Under the pieces are notes generated by a model. It made no database searches, was not told where the DNA came from, and worked only from the letters and a program-made list of their open reading frames with translations. A DNA stretch of 64,000 bases from contig DYIL01000015.1 in the NCBI GenBank assembly GCA_020723665.1, forward strand, positions 1 to 64,000. Reading direction: 5' to 3'. Source of the stretch: Methyloversatilis universalis. Lineage in GTDB: Bacteria; Pseudomonadota; Gammaproteobacteria; Methylococcales; Methylococcaceae. The position numbers and the translations under genes were made by a program. Shown in pieces: positions 19,407 to 29,146 of the stretch (position 1 is its first letter; each line of letters opens with the position of its first letter).

Positions 19407-20342
19407 GTGAAACAAGTTCTCCTGAAATCGGGAGTGTGGCTCAATCGGCGGAGCGTGCGCTTCGTCCTGGTGCTGGCGGTGTTCGCCTTCATTTTCGCCA
19501 AAATCGATCGCTCCGCGCTGATGGCTCACCTCAGCCGCTTCGACCCGGCCATGGGCGTCGCGATCGTCGGAATCTTCCTGCTCTCGATCGCCGTGTTCGC
19601 CTCGCGCTGGTGGCAGATCAGTCGGGCTTTGGGCGTTCGGGCGCCGTTCAAGGACTTTGTGCGTGTCCTTTGGATCAGCCAGAGCGTCAGCGAGTGCGGT
19701 CCGCCGCTTGTGGTCGGCGAGTTGGCGCGGTTTCAGCTGATGCGAGGCAGCGCGGAAACCTGGCAGCTCATCATCGGCCAGGCCGTGGACCGGTTCTCCG
19801 GGAAGATCGTCCTGCTGCTCATAACGCTTGGACTGACGCCGGTTTACTTGGGGCTGTACAGCGAATTTCCCGCGCTTCAGATCGTCTTGTTCGCGCTGAT
19901 CCTGCTGTCGTCGGCAAGTGTGGCCGCCGTCGTTCTTCGGCGATTTTGGCCGATGGCGCGATCCCATACCGGGATTGTGCTCGCGATCTGCAATCCGCTG
20001 CGGTCGCCGCGCCATTACGGATTGTCTCTGCTGGTCCAGCTTCTGCTAGCGGCGAACTTCGCTCTGGCGGCCGCCGGGCTGGGCATTTCCGGCGATGCGC
20101 TGACCGTGTTCGTGCTCGGGCCGCTGTTGTTGCTGGGCGTCAGTTCGCTGCCGGGGCTAGTTTCCGATTGGGGTAAACGGGAGGCGGCCGCGGTGTTTCT
20201 GCTCGCTCCCGCCGGCCTGACGCCGGAGCAAAGCCTTGCCGTGTCTCTGATCTTCGGTGCCCTGCATTTGTTGACGGCCTTGCCGGGAGCGCTCTTGCTT
20301 CTGCTGCTGCGGCGCCGGGAAACGGTTTCCGCCCCCGAATGA
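19407..20342 (+). CDS. Lysylphosphatidylglycerol synthase TM-region / UPF0104 family membrane protein
   Basis: Multiple TM segments; FKDFVRVLWISQSVSECGPPLVVGELARFQLM ... LSSLPGLVSDWGKREAAAVFLLAPAGL. Confidence 0.75.
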   Translation: MKQVLLKSGVWLNRRSVRFVLVLAVFAFIFAKIDRSALMAHLSRFDPAMGVAIVGIFLLSIAVFASRWWQISRALGVRAPFKDFVRVLWISQSVSECGPPLVVGELARFQLMRGSAETWQLIIGQAVDRFSGKIVLLLITLGLTPVYLGLYSEFPALQIVLFALILLSSASVAAVVLRRFWPMARSHTGIVLAICNPLRSPRHYGLSLLVQLLLAANFALAAAGLGISGDALTVFVLGPLLLLGVSSLPGLVSDWGKREAAAVFLLAPAGLTPEQSLAVSLIFGALHLLTALPGALLLLLLRRRETVSAPE

Positions 20343-20695
20343 ACGGCGCTCGGCTCGATCGGCTGGAAAATCTGCTCGGCGATCCTGTTGCGGACCTGGC
20401 GGAAAAATATCGGCGCGTTCAGGAAGCCTACCGGATCGAGCTCGACTATGCCAGGAGCGCCGAAGCCTACCGGGCTGTGCTCCGGACCGGGAACGAGGAA
20501 CGTCCGGTGGATTTCCCCGGCGTCGGTCACCTGGCGCTCTACTACCGGACTCTGAACGGCCACGTATCGGGGATCTGGCGCAACGATCAGCGACGCTGGC
20601 AACGATTGTCCGGCGAGGAGAACGAGTCGATCGCCCGCGGGCTGCGCGCGGCGCGCAAGCTCGAACCGCCGCGACTGACGGTTCTGCCGCGGCCT
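20339..20695 (+). pseudogene. Truncated DUF3450-like protein (C-terminal part only)
   Basis: LAEKYRRVQEAYRIELDYARSAEAYRAVLRTGNEERPVDFPGVGHLALYYRTLNGHVSGIW resembles the C-terminal part of DUF3450; N-terminal part missing. Confidence 0.5.
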
Positions 20696-21007
20696 GGGCC
20701 CAGGTCGCCGTGTAGCCGCGGTGCGTTCTCCGCTTCCTCCGCAGCGCGGCCGTTTGGGCGCTGCTTGGGGCTTTTCCTCGGTCCGTCCTGGCCGCGCCCG
20801 AGACGCAAGCCGAACGGCCGGCCTCGCCGTCGGAAGCGGCGTTCCGGTTGACGACGGCGCTGGCGGCCAAAGAAGAATCGTTCTTGAGCATCCGCGAGAG
20901 TGCCTCTAACGTCAAACCGTATTACCGGCAACTCGCTCTGGCGGGAGATGCCGCGAGCCAGCGGCAACTGATCGACCGGCTCGCCGACCGCCGACGAACT
21001 GACGCAG

Positions 21008-21110
21008 TTGTAGGTCGGAATGAGCCCTTCGACTTCGCTCAGGACAGGCTTCTCGGCCGCCCCGCCCGCCCCACACTCCGGCCCGTCCAACTGCCTTTTC
21101 TAGGATAATC
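21008..21110. repeat. Chimeric repeat: family C left end + core + family A right end
   Basis: TTGTAGGTCGGAATGAGCCCTTCGACTTCGCTCAGGACAGG + CGGCC...GTCCAACTGCCTTTTCTAGGATAAT. Confidence 0.7.
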
Positions 21111-21158
21111 CAACCCGACTCATCCTGAACGGGCTCTTTTGACCCCTTTCTGTTGTGC

Positions 21159-22019
21159 TCAATACAGGGAAAGAGTGAGGCGATCCCGCTTCAAAACCGG
21201 CTGTGGGGTGACTTGCCGGCATCCGAACAGACCGCGCTCCGTAGGACGAAGCGCACGCAGGCGCAGCGATTCGTTCAAGGGCGGATAGGCCATGGAGACG
21301 GACCGGTCCCAGGCCTGCCACTGCGAGAAAAATTCCTGCCAAACCTGCGGCTGCCGGCGGCGCAGTATATGAATCGGGTCGAAGCCGTAGCAAGCCGCCG
21401 CCGGTTCGATCAGGCGGATGCCGTATGCCGTCGCGAGCCGTCGCAATTCCTCATGGACGCGCCGTGCCCGCTCGTACAGCACCGGCCAGTCGATCCGGTG
21501 CGCCGGAAAGAAGACTCTACGCAGCAATTCGAATTTCCAGGGCGGCAGCCGCTCGATGCTTGCCATCGGCAGCGACATCAAAACGGTCTCGCTGCGGTGC
21601 TTGGCCAGCCGATCAAGGCAGGTGTCGACCCAGGCGAGCAGTTCCGGAGCGGTGACTCCGTAAACCAGATCGTTGCCGATATCGGTTACGGCCGCGAGCA
21701 GCGGAAGACGGGTCGAACTCTGTTGCGAGAGAGCCGCCCACAATCCGCACTGAACGATGCCGGGAAGCGTTCGTCCCAGGATCCGGCTCCGGAGCCCGTA
21801 GGATCGGCCGTGCCCGAAAGCCGCCAGCACCGTGAGAGGTTCCCGCAGGCCGGCACATAGGCCGTTTACGACCAAGGGGAAGGCCCTGGCGAGATTGCTC
21901 GCCCCGATGAGGACGACGGGGCGAAAGAGTTCTTCATCGGTCAAGGTGGTCATCGATGCGGCTTCAAGGCGGCGCCCGAACGCAATAACCATGATTAGGC
22001 AGTTACGCGACGGTAACAA
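21159..22019 (-). CDS. SGNH/GDSL-type hydrolase-like protein
   Basis: VVLIGASNLARAFPLV ... AVTDIGNDLVYGVTAPELLAWVDTCLDRL. Confidence 0.6.
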   Translation of the reverse strand: MLPSRNCLIMVIAFGRRLEAASMTTLTDEELFRPVVLIGASNLARAFPLVVNGLCAGLREPLTVLAAFGHGRSYGLRSRILGRTLPGIVQCGLWAALSQQSSTRLPLLAAVTDIGNDLVYGVTAPELLAWVDTCLDRLAKHRSETVLMSLPMASIERLPPWKFELLRRVFFPAHRIDWPVLYERARRVHEELRRLATAYGIRLIEPAAACYGFDPIHILRRRQPQVWQEFFSQWQAWDRSVSMAYPPLNESLRLRALRPTERGLFGCRQVTPQPVLKRDRLTLSLY

Positions 22020-22094
22020 TAATTCGATTACAATGGCCGGCTGAGAATCGAATGGCGCCGGCCTCTTCGAAATTTTTCACACACGAGCTCTGCA

Positions 22095-23462
22095 ATGAAA
22101 AAGCCATCCTCTCTGACGCTCCTGATTGTTCTTTTCCTGTCTACGCCTTTGGCGGTTTTGGCCCAGTCCGGCCGGAATCCCGGACTGGACCGGATTCGCC
22201 ACATCGTCGTGATCTATCTGGAAAACCACAGCTTCGACAATCTCTATGGCCTATTCCCCGGAGCCGACGGATTGGCGGATGCGCCGGAGGAGACGATGCG
22301 GCAGAGGGATCGCGAAGGCCGGGTCTACACCGTGTTGCCCAGGATCATAAACACCGAGAAAAAGCCCCCGGTTCCCGACGAGCGCTTTCCGTCCGATTTG
22401 CCGAACCGGCCGTTCGAGATCAGCCAATACGTTCCGATCGACCGGAAAACCGGCGATCCGGTGCACCGGTTTTACCAGCACCGGGCCCAGATCAACGGTG
22501 GGCGCATGGACCGTTTCGTGGCGGAATCGGATGCCGGCGGTTTGACCATGGGCTATTACGACGGGCGCAAGCTTCCGCTGTGGGAGTATGCGAAAAAATT
22601 CACGCTGGCGGATCGTTTCTTTCAGGCAGCTTTCGGCGGATCGCTGCTGAACCATTTCTGGCTGGTCTGCGCCTGCACGCCGCGCCACGACGACCCGCCG
22701 CCCGAATTGACCGCGGTCCTGAACGAAAAAGGCGAGTTGATCAAGGACGGCGTGTATACGCCCGATGGCTACGCGGTCAACACCATCCAGACGATGCAGG
22801 TGCCCCACGACCCGAAGGTCACCGATTCCAGCCGGCTTCTGCCGCCGCAGATCTTCCCGACCATCGGCGACCGCCTGTCGGAGAAGAACATTTCATGGGC
22901 CTGGTATTCCGGCGGCTGGAACGATGCGATCGCGGGGCATGCCGACGACGGTTTTCAGTACCATCACCAGCCATTCGCCTATTTCGCGCGCTATGCCGAA
23001 GGGACCCGCGAAAGGGAGGGGCATCTCAAAGATGAAGCGGATTTCTTGAAGGCGGTCGAAAAAGGAACCTTGCCGGCAGTTTCCTTTTATAAGCCCATCG
23101 GTGCCCACAGCGAACATCCCGGTTACGCCGACCTCATGGCGGGAGAAACTCAGGCCGTCGAGGTGATCCGCAAGATCGAGCGAAGCCGGCTGTGGCGGAA
23201 TACCGTAATCATCGTCACCTACGACGAATACGGCGGGTTCTGGGATCATGTCCCGCCTCCACCGGGCGACCGCTGGGGACCAGGTAGCCGCGTGCCGGCG
23301 ATCATCATCTCCCCGTTCGCCAAGCGTGGGCATGTCGATCATACCGTTTACGACACCACCTCGATCCTGAAATTCATCGAAACCCGCTTTGGTCTGAAAC
23401 CGCTGGGCGAACGGGATGCCAAAGCCAACGATTTGTTGAATGCCCTGGATTTAGGATCTTAG
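22095..23462 (+). CDS. Secreted phosphoesterase / acid phosphatase (phospholipase C family)
   Basis: Signal peptide; IRHIVVIYLENHSFDNLYGLFPGADGL ... VTYDEYGGFWDHVPPP ... VPAIIISPFAKRGHVDHTVYDTTSILKFIETRF. Confidence 0.88.
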   Translation: MKKPSSLTLLIVLFLSTPLAVLAQSGRNPGLDRIRHIVVIYLENHSFDNLYGLFPGADGLADAPEETMRQRDREGRVYTVLPRIINTEKKPPVPDERFPSDLPNRPFEISQYVPIDRKTGDPVHRFYQHRAQINGGRMDRFVAESDAGGLTMGYYDGRKLPLWEYAKKFTLADRFFQAAFGGSLLNHFWLVCACTPRHDDPPPELTAVLNEKGELIKDGVYTPDGYAVNTIQTMQVPHDPKVTDSSRLLPPQIFPTIGDRLSEKNISWAWYSGGWNDAIAGHADDGFQYHHQPFAYFARYAEGTREREGHLKDEADFLKAVEKGTLPAVSFYKPIGAHSEHPGYADLMAGETQAVEVIRKIERSRLWRNTVIIVTYDEYGGFWDHVPPPPGDRWGPGSRVPAIIISPFAKRGHVDHTVYDTTSILKFIETRFGLKPLGERDAKANDLLNALDLGS

Positions 23463-23518
23463 AACCTGTCTTCAAACCCTTGTTTTCGTTTTCGAGAGAC
23501 GCCGAAGCATAAGGGAAA

Positions 23519-23907
23519 TCATAGCGATGTGGCTAAAGTATCGCGGCTTATGGATCTCGACAGCCGGTCGAGGATTTCGGCCCGAATGTCGCCCCGCTTC
23601 TGGGCGATGGCATAGGAAATGCCGTGAAACATGACCATAGCGTGGCGCGGGATGAACCGGCCGGGATGACGTTCTTCGAGCAGCCACTCGATGTGCTTGC
23701 GCAAGTGAAGCTTGGCATCGCGGACAGAATCGCGCATCTCCACGTAGTTTTCCGATGCCATATCGGCAATGGCCCCGGCGTTCGGCTTCCTCGGACTTCG
23801 AAGTCGCGATAAAGGTCTTCGAACTCCTCATGTTCGTCGAGCAGCCGGTCGAGGACGACGCAATCTTCGAAGGCGCAGTTCATGCCTTGGCCATGAAAAA
23901 GCACCAC
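23519..23907 (-). pseudogene. Kynurenine 3-monooxygenase C-terminal remnant, frameshifted
   Basis: FHGQGMNCAFEDCVVLDRLLDE then, in another frame, ENYVEMRDSVRDAKLHLRKHIEWLLEERHPGRFIPRHAMVMFHGISYA. Confidence 0.75.
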
Positions 23908-24576
23908 CGCACTTGGCGACGACGGTATTCCCCGCCGCCAGCGCGGGCGCGATTTTCCAGGTCAAGAGATAAAGCGGAAGGTTCTAGGGCGAGATATAGC
24001 CGACCACGCCGAGCGGCACGCGCAGGGTGTAATTCCATTTCTCAATCAAAAGGAAAACGTTGTAGGCCGGAATAAGCCCTTCGACTCCGCTCAGGACAGG
24101 CCCTTCGACGTTGCTCAGGACAGGCGTATCCCGGCCTACCATTAAAGAAATTTTCTTTTTGTTCGAAAAATGGAATAATTCAGCGCCTGGCTGCCCGCGG
24201 CATGAGATTCGGAAAAGAAATGCCGGATGGCGGACCTGAAAAACTGAAAATTGGCCGCGGCTCTCGGGATATCGACCTGGCGCGCCGCGCTCAGAGGCTT
24301 ACCGGCATCGGCCGATTCGGAGCGGGTGAGCACGTCGGTTTTGGCTTCGATGAGATTCGCGATTCGGCGCAGCCGTATCGATCGCTCTTCCAGCGAGGTT
24401 TCCGCCCAGGCAGGAAACGCTTTCTTCGCGGCTGCCACGGCGCGATCGACATCGGCGGAATCGGAGTCCGGCACTTCCGAAAACGAACGGCCGGTGGCCG
24501 GTTCGATGTTTTCCGGGTAGCGGCCGGAAACGGGCGGAACGAGTTCGCCGCCGATGTAGTTCGCGATTCGTTGCAT
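23908..24576 (-). pseudogene. 2-aminomuconate/2-hydroxymuconate-semialdehyde dehydrogenase-like gene, interrupted and truncated
   Basis: N-part MQRIANYIGGELVPPVSGRYPENIEPATG...QALNY; after the repeat: [40 protein letters not shown]; in-frame stop replaces the Trp of SPWNLP. Confidence 0.8.
24034..24175. mobile_element. 142-bp MITE-like element with ~25-bp imperfect TIRs (TTCCATTTYTC...) and TAA target duplication, with a nested family C repeat
   Basis: TAA|TTCCATTTCTCAATCAAAAGGAAAA ... TTTTCTTTTTGTTCGAAAAATGGAA|TAA; removing element plus one TAA restores ALNYTLR. Confidence 0.8.
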
Positions 24577-24578
24577 AG

Positions 24579-25421
24579 CTACAAGCTCATCGTACGTCCC
24601 CCGTCGACGGGTAGGTTGATCCCGGTGATATAGGAAGCCAGGTCGGACGCGAGAAAACCCGCTGCGTAGGCGATTTCTTCGGGCTTTCCGAAACGGCCCA
24701 GCGGAATCGAGCGTTTGGTTTGTTCGACCACGTCATCGATGGATTTGTTCGAGCTCCGGGCCTTGGCTTCCATGATGGCCCGCAGCCTCGCCGTCTCGGT
24801 CGCGCCCGGAAGGATGTTGTTCACCGTGATGCCGAAAGGCGCGAGCTCGCCCGCCAAAGTCTTGGCCCAGTTGGCCATGGCGCCGCGCACCGTGTTGGAA
24901 ACGCCGAGCCCCGGAATCGGCTGTTTGATCGAGGTCGAGACGATGTTGATGATCCGGCCGTGGTTCAAGCTTTTCATGCCGGGGAGCAGGGCTTGGACCA
25001 GGATATGGCTGCAGACGAGATGGCGGTTGAAGGCTTCCGTGAATTCCTCGACCTTGGCCTCGTACAGAAGCCCGCCGGGCGGCCCGCCGGTGTTGTTCAC
25101 CAGGATGTGTATCGGGAGAAGTTCCGGCAGGCGCTCTTCGAGGACTTGTTTTAGACGATCGGGCTGACCGAAATCGGCTACCAGATAACGATGTTTCTGC
25201 CCGTGCTCGGTGCCGAGTTCGCCGCAGACGAGCTTCAAGGCCGGCTCGTTGCGGCCGAGAAGAATGACCTCGGCGCCCTGCTCCGCGAAATGCAGGGCGA
25301 TGGCCCGGCCTATCCCCTGACTGCTGCCGCACACCAGCGCTTTTTTCCTTCCAGCAACCGCATCGTGCTCGCTCCTGCAGGTTTTCCGCAAAGCTAACAC
25401 GGAATGATCAGCGTGCGCCAT
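24579..25421 (-). CDS. SDR family oxidoreductase
   Basis: KKALVCGSSQGIGRAIALHFAEQGAEVILLGRN ... HILVNNTGGPPGG ... SYITGINLPVDGG; true start may be internal. Confidence 0.85.
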   Translation of the reverse strand: MAHADHSVLALRKTCRSEHDAVAGRKKALVCGSSQGIGRAIALHFAEQGAEVILLGRNEPALKLVCGELGTEHGQKHRYLVADFGQPDRLKQVLEERLPELLPIHILVNNTGGPPGGLLYEAKVEEFTEAFNRHLVCSHILVQALLPGMKSLNHGRIINIVSTSIKQPIPGLGVSNTVRGAMANWAKTLAGELAPFGITVNNILPGATETARLRAIMEAKARSSNKSIDDVVEQTKRSIPLGRFGKPEEIAYAAGFLASDLASYITGINLPVDGGRTMSL

Positions 25422-25473
25422 AGGCTTGTTTGGACAGGTTTATCCTTTCCTGGTGGCTGTGCCGGAAACGCTG

Positions 25474-25519
25474 ACGCTTATTCCGGCCTACATACCTCTT
25501 GTAGGCCGGGATAAGGCGC
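25474..25519. repeat. Core-less family C palindrome (TTCCGGCCTAC-atacctctt-GTAGGCCGG)
   Basis: Perfect inverted repeat matching family C ends. Confidence 0.6.
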
Positions 25520-25750
25520 TAGCCGTTCCCGGCGCGCAACGGAAAGGCAGGAGATCCATCGGCCGAGCCGATTGACACGCGTAACGCTCGCAGATCAACG
25601 CTCGGTGGCCTTGCTCTGATGGGTTATGGTGCGCGCCCGATCCGCCGGGTTACGCGCAGGTGGTTCGGAGGCGCACCTACCCATCCTGCGAACCCCAGGT
25701 TTCCGTCATCCGCCGACATTGAAGGCTATAACCTCCAAGCCTACTCCTGG

Positions 25751-25930
25751 TCTAAAAGCGTATCCCAATAGGCTTAAGGAAGCTCTGAGCAAGTGGATTT
25801 CGTTCATGCCCTTCGACGAGCTCAGGAGAGCGTTCGACAAGCTCACCACGAACGGAATCAATAGGTTACCGTTCGTCCTGAGCCAAGTCGAAGGGCTCAC
25901 GGCGAATGGCCTATTGGGATGGGCTCTAAG
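25751..25930. repeat. Family B repeat, copy 1 (TIR CCTATTGGGATRGGCTCTAAG)
   Basis: Near-identical in reverse orientation to 38669..38866. Confidence 0.8.
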
Positions 25931-25951
25931 TAGTCAACGAGTTCATCCGTC

Positions 25952-28882
25952 ATGACATCCGAGCTGTCTTCAAAACTTTTGACGCTGAGCCGATCGCTCG
26001 AAGGGGAGCTATTGACCGACCGGCTCTCGCGCCTGTTGTACGCCACGGACGCCTCGCCCCACCAGAAGACGCCCCTGGCCGTGGCGCGGCCCAAGCATCG
26101 GGACGACTGCGTAACGCTGATGGCATTTGCGGCGCGCGAACGACTGTCGCTGATTCCCCGCGCGGCGGGAACCAGTCTGGCGGGGCAGTGCGTCGGCGAC
26201 GGGCTGGTGGTCGATGTCAATCGCCACATGAACCGGATCGTCTCGATCGACCCCGAGCGGCGGCGGGCGCGCGTGCAGCCGGGCGTGATCCGCGACGATC
26301 TCAACGATGCGCTGAGCCCGTTCGGGCTGATGTTCGCCCCCGATCCCTCCACGGCCAACCGCTGCACGATCGGCGGCATGTTCGGCAACAACGCCTGGGG
26401 CAGCCATGCCTTGCTTTACGGCACGACGCAGGACCACGTGCTGTCAGTCGATGCGGTACTGAGCGATGCTACCGCAGTCCGGTTCGGGCCTCTCGACGAC
26501 AGCCAACTTCGGGACAAATTGGCGCTCGACAATTTGGAAGGGCGGATTTATCGCGCCGTGTTCGAGACGATCGACCGCCATCGGACGCTGATTCTCAACC
26601 GCTTTCCCCGCCCCGACGGTATTCCGCGCAATGCGGGCTATTCCCTGGACGTGTTGGCGCTCGGCCAGCCCTGGGAATCGCGGGGGCCGTTTTTCAATTT
26701 GGCTCGATTGCTGTGCGGCAGCGAAGGGACCTTGGCTCTGGTCACTGAAATCGAAGTCGGGCTCGTGCCGCTGCCCGCTCGGCACCGTTTGGTCTGCGTC
26801 CAATTCGACAGCCTGTCGCAGGCGCTCTCGGCAGTCCCCGTGGCGCTGGGCCATCGGCCCTCGGCGGTGGAACTGGTAGACCGGCATATCCTGACGCTCA
26901 CCGAGACCAATCTCGAGCAGCAACGCAACCGGTTCTGGATCGAAGGCGATCCCGCCGCCGTGCTGCTGATCGATTTCGCCGACGAAACCGGGGATGAGGT
27001 CGACGCCGCGATCGAGGGCCTGATGGCTGACTTACGTTCGCGGAACCTGGGCCATGCCCGAAAGGTGCTCGATTCCCCGCTGCGGGAACGGGCGTTGGCC
27101 TTACGCGCGGCGGGATTGGGCTTGCTCATGGGGCTGCCGGGTCCGGTCAAGGCCGTTACCGGCATCGAAGACACGGCGGTGGCGGTCGCCGATCTCCCCG
27201 CGTATGCCGAGGCGGTGCTGTCGACCATGGCCCGCCACGGCGTGGATTGCGTCGCTTTCGGTCCGGCCGGATGGGGCCTCTTGCACTTCCGCCCCCTGCT
27301 CGATCTGGGCAGCCGGGACGGCCGGTATCTTTACGAACGCATCCTTGAGGAAGTGTTCGAACGGGTGATCCGCTTCGGCGGGACGATCAGCGCCAAGCAT
27401 GGCGACGGCCGCCTGAGGGCGCCTTATCTGCCCGCTATGCTGGGCCAGGAATTGTACGGACTCTTGCGCCGGATTAAGGTCGCCTTCGATCCTCATGATG
27501 TTTTGAACCCGCACAAGATCTTCGACCCTCCGCCGCTGCTTTCGGATCTTCGGGCCCATGAGAACGGGAAACCGGTTGCCGCCTACTTCGATTGGGGCCG
27601 GGAAGCCGGGTTGAGGATTGCCGCTTCCAAGTGCAACGGCGCCGGGGCCTGCCTGAAAAGCGCCGGGCGCGGCACCATGTGCCCGTCCTATATGGCGACA
27701 CGGGAAGAAAAACACGGCACCCGCGGCCGCGCCAATGTCTTCCGGCAGGTCATGGACAGTCCCGAGCCCTGGGAGGACGCGAACCGCGAGCTTCTCCGGG
27801 AAATCCTCGACCTTTGCCTGGCCTGCAAGGGCTGCAAGGCGGAGTGTCCCGCCAACGTGGACATGGCTCGCATGAAGGCGGAATTTCTGCAACAGCATTA
27901 CGACCGAACGGGCGTGCCGTGGCGGGCGCGGATCGTAGGCAACTTCGACCGGCTCAGTCGAATCGCGGGCTTCGCACCCGCGCTGTCCAACGCGCTACTC
28001 GCGCGGCCTTGGGCCAAATCCAGGCTGGGCTTTCATTCGGAGCGTCCGTTGCCGCCTCTGGCCGACCAGCCGTTCAGCCGCTGGCTGAAACGGCGGCATA
28101 GCTGGGAACCGGCCGGTCGGCGCGGAGACGTCCTGCTGTTCAACGATCCCTTCACCGAATACTACGAACCCCGATTGGGAGTCGCGGCCTTCGAGGTTTC
28201 GAATCGGCTCGGATTTCGCATGACGGCAACGCCTTGTCTCGAATCCGGGCGGATACAGATCAGCCAGGGCCTCTTGCGCGCCGCCCGCAAACGGCTGAGC
28301 CGGGCGGTCGAGCGGCTCTACCCTTGGGCGATAACGGGCCTTTGGATCATCGGCCTGGAACCTTCGGAAGTCCTGACCTTCCGCGACGAAGCCGCGGACT
28401 TGCTGCAGGGCGAGGAGCTCAGGAAAAAGGCACGTGTGGTGGCGGATCGCGTCTTGACCTTCGAGGAATTCATCGACCGTGAGATCGGGCGGTTCGACGA
28501 AAATCCGTTCGGCGATGCGCTCGAGGGCAAGACGCTGTTGGTACACGGCCATTGCCACCAAAAGGCTCTGCTTGGCATGCAGCCCCTCTTGAAGGCGCTA
28601 TCATTGATTCCGGGCGTAGACGTTCAGCCTATTCCCTCCGGGTGCTGCGGCATGGCGGGCGTCTTCGGCTACGAGAAAGAGCACTATGCGGTCTCGCTGG
28701 ACATTGCCGAACTGGTGCTGTTTCCCGCCATCCGCGAGGCTGGAAACGATACGCTGATCGTGGCGCCCGGCACCAGCTGCCGCCGCCAAATCGCCGACGG
28801 GCTGGGGATGCGGGCTTATCATCCCGTCGAAGTCATGGGCATGGCGATGGGGCAGCACGTGTTGGGTAAACGGGTCTATTAA
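25952..28882 (+). CDS. FAD-linked oxidase / Fe-S fusion (YdiJ-like, D-2-hydroxyacid dehydrogenase type)
   Basis: PRAAGTSLAGQCVGDGLVVDVNRHMNRIV (FAD_binding_4); CNGAGACLKSAGRGTMCPSYMATREEKHGTRGRAN; CLACKGCKAECPANVDMARMKAEF; GHCHQKAL; SGCCGMAG. Confidence 0.85.
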   Translation: MTSELSSKLLTLSRSLEGELLTDRLSRLLYATDASPHQKTPLAVARPKHRDDCVTLMAFAARERLSLIPRAAGTSLAGQCVGDGLVVDVNRHMNRIVSIDPERRRARVQPGVIRDDLNDALSPFGLMFAPDPSTANRCTIGGMFGNNAWGSHALLYGTTQDHVLSVDAVLSDATAVRFGPLDDSQLRDKLALDNLEGRIYRAVFETIDRHRTLILNRFPRPDGIPRNAGYSLDVLALGQPWESRGPFFNLARLLCGSEGTLALVTEIEVGLVPLPARHRLVCVQFDSLSQALSAVPVALGHRPSAVELVDRHILTLTETNLEQQRNRFWIEGDPAAVLLIDFADETGDEVDAAIEGLMADLRSRNLGHARKVLDSPLRERALALRAAGLGLLMGLPGPVKAVTGIEDTAVAVADLPAYAEAVLSTMARHGVDCVAFGPAGWGLLHFRPLLDLGSRDGRYLYERILEEVFERVIRFGGTISAKHGDGRLRAPYLPAMLGQELYGLLRRIKVAFDPHDVLNPHKIFDPPPLLSDLRAHENGKPVAAYFDWGREAGLRIAASKCNGAGACLKSAGRGTMCPSYMATREEKHGTRGRANVFRQVMDSPEPWEDANRELLREILDLCLACKGCKAECPANVDMARMKAEFLQQHYDRTGVPWRARIVGNFDRLSRIAGFAPALSNALLARPWAKSRLGFHSERPLPPLADQPFSRWLKRRHSWEPAGRRGDVLLFNDPFTEYYEPRLGVAAFEVSNRLGFRMTATPCLESGRIQISQGLLRAARKRLSRAVERLYPWAITGLWIIGLEPSEVLTFRDEAADLLQGEELRKKARVVADRVLTFEEFIDREIGRFDENPFGDALEGKTLLVHGHCHQKALLGMQPLLKALSLIPGVDVQPIPSGCCGMAGVFGYEKEHYAVSLDIAELVLFPAIREAGNDTLIVAPGTSCRRQIADGLGMRAYHPVEVMGMAMGQHVLGKRVY

Positions 28883-28923
28883 TCAGGCCGGTAAATACCC
28901 TCCCGGTCTTTACGGGCCGCCGC
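28879..28923. repeat. Hairpin repeat D, copy 1, just past the 28882 stop
   Basis: TTAATCAGGCCGGTAAATACCCTCCCGGTCTTTACGGGCCGCCGC; matches 40231..40273. Confidence 0.6.
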
Positions 28924-29146
28924 CCAACGGGAACGCGGGCTGTATGGAAAAGCACCCAGCCGGGCGCAGGCGGGAGGAACACAACCGGTCTGTAACAGCG
29001 CAAAACCGGTCAATTTCCAGGGAGCGGAGGAAGTCTTGCATGGACAGCCATTTATGAAGGGCACACCAAATCGCTCTTCAGAGAGTAGACTTTCGGCTTT
29101 TCAAAGCCGAAACAGCGGTGTGCGAGAAAGCCGAGGAACATAGGTC

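Noticed and set aside
22052-23035. 327-aa plus-strand ORF
   Set aside because: Alternate frame of the phosphoesterase gene, which has the catalytic motifs.
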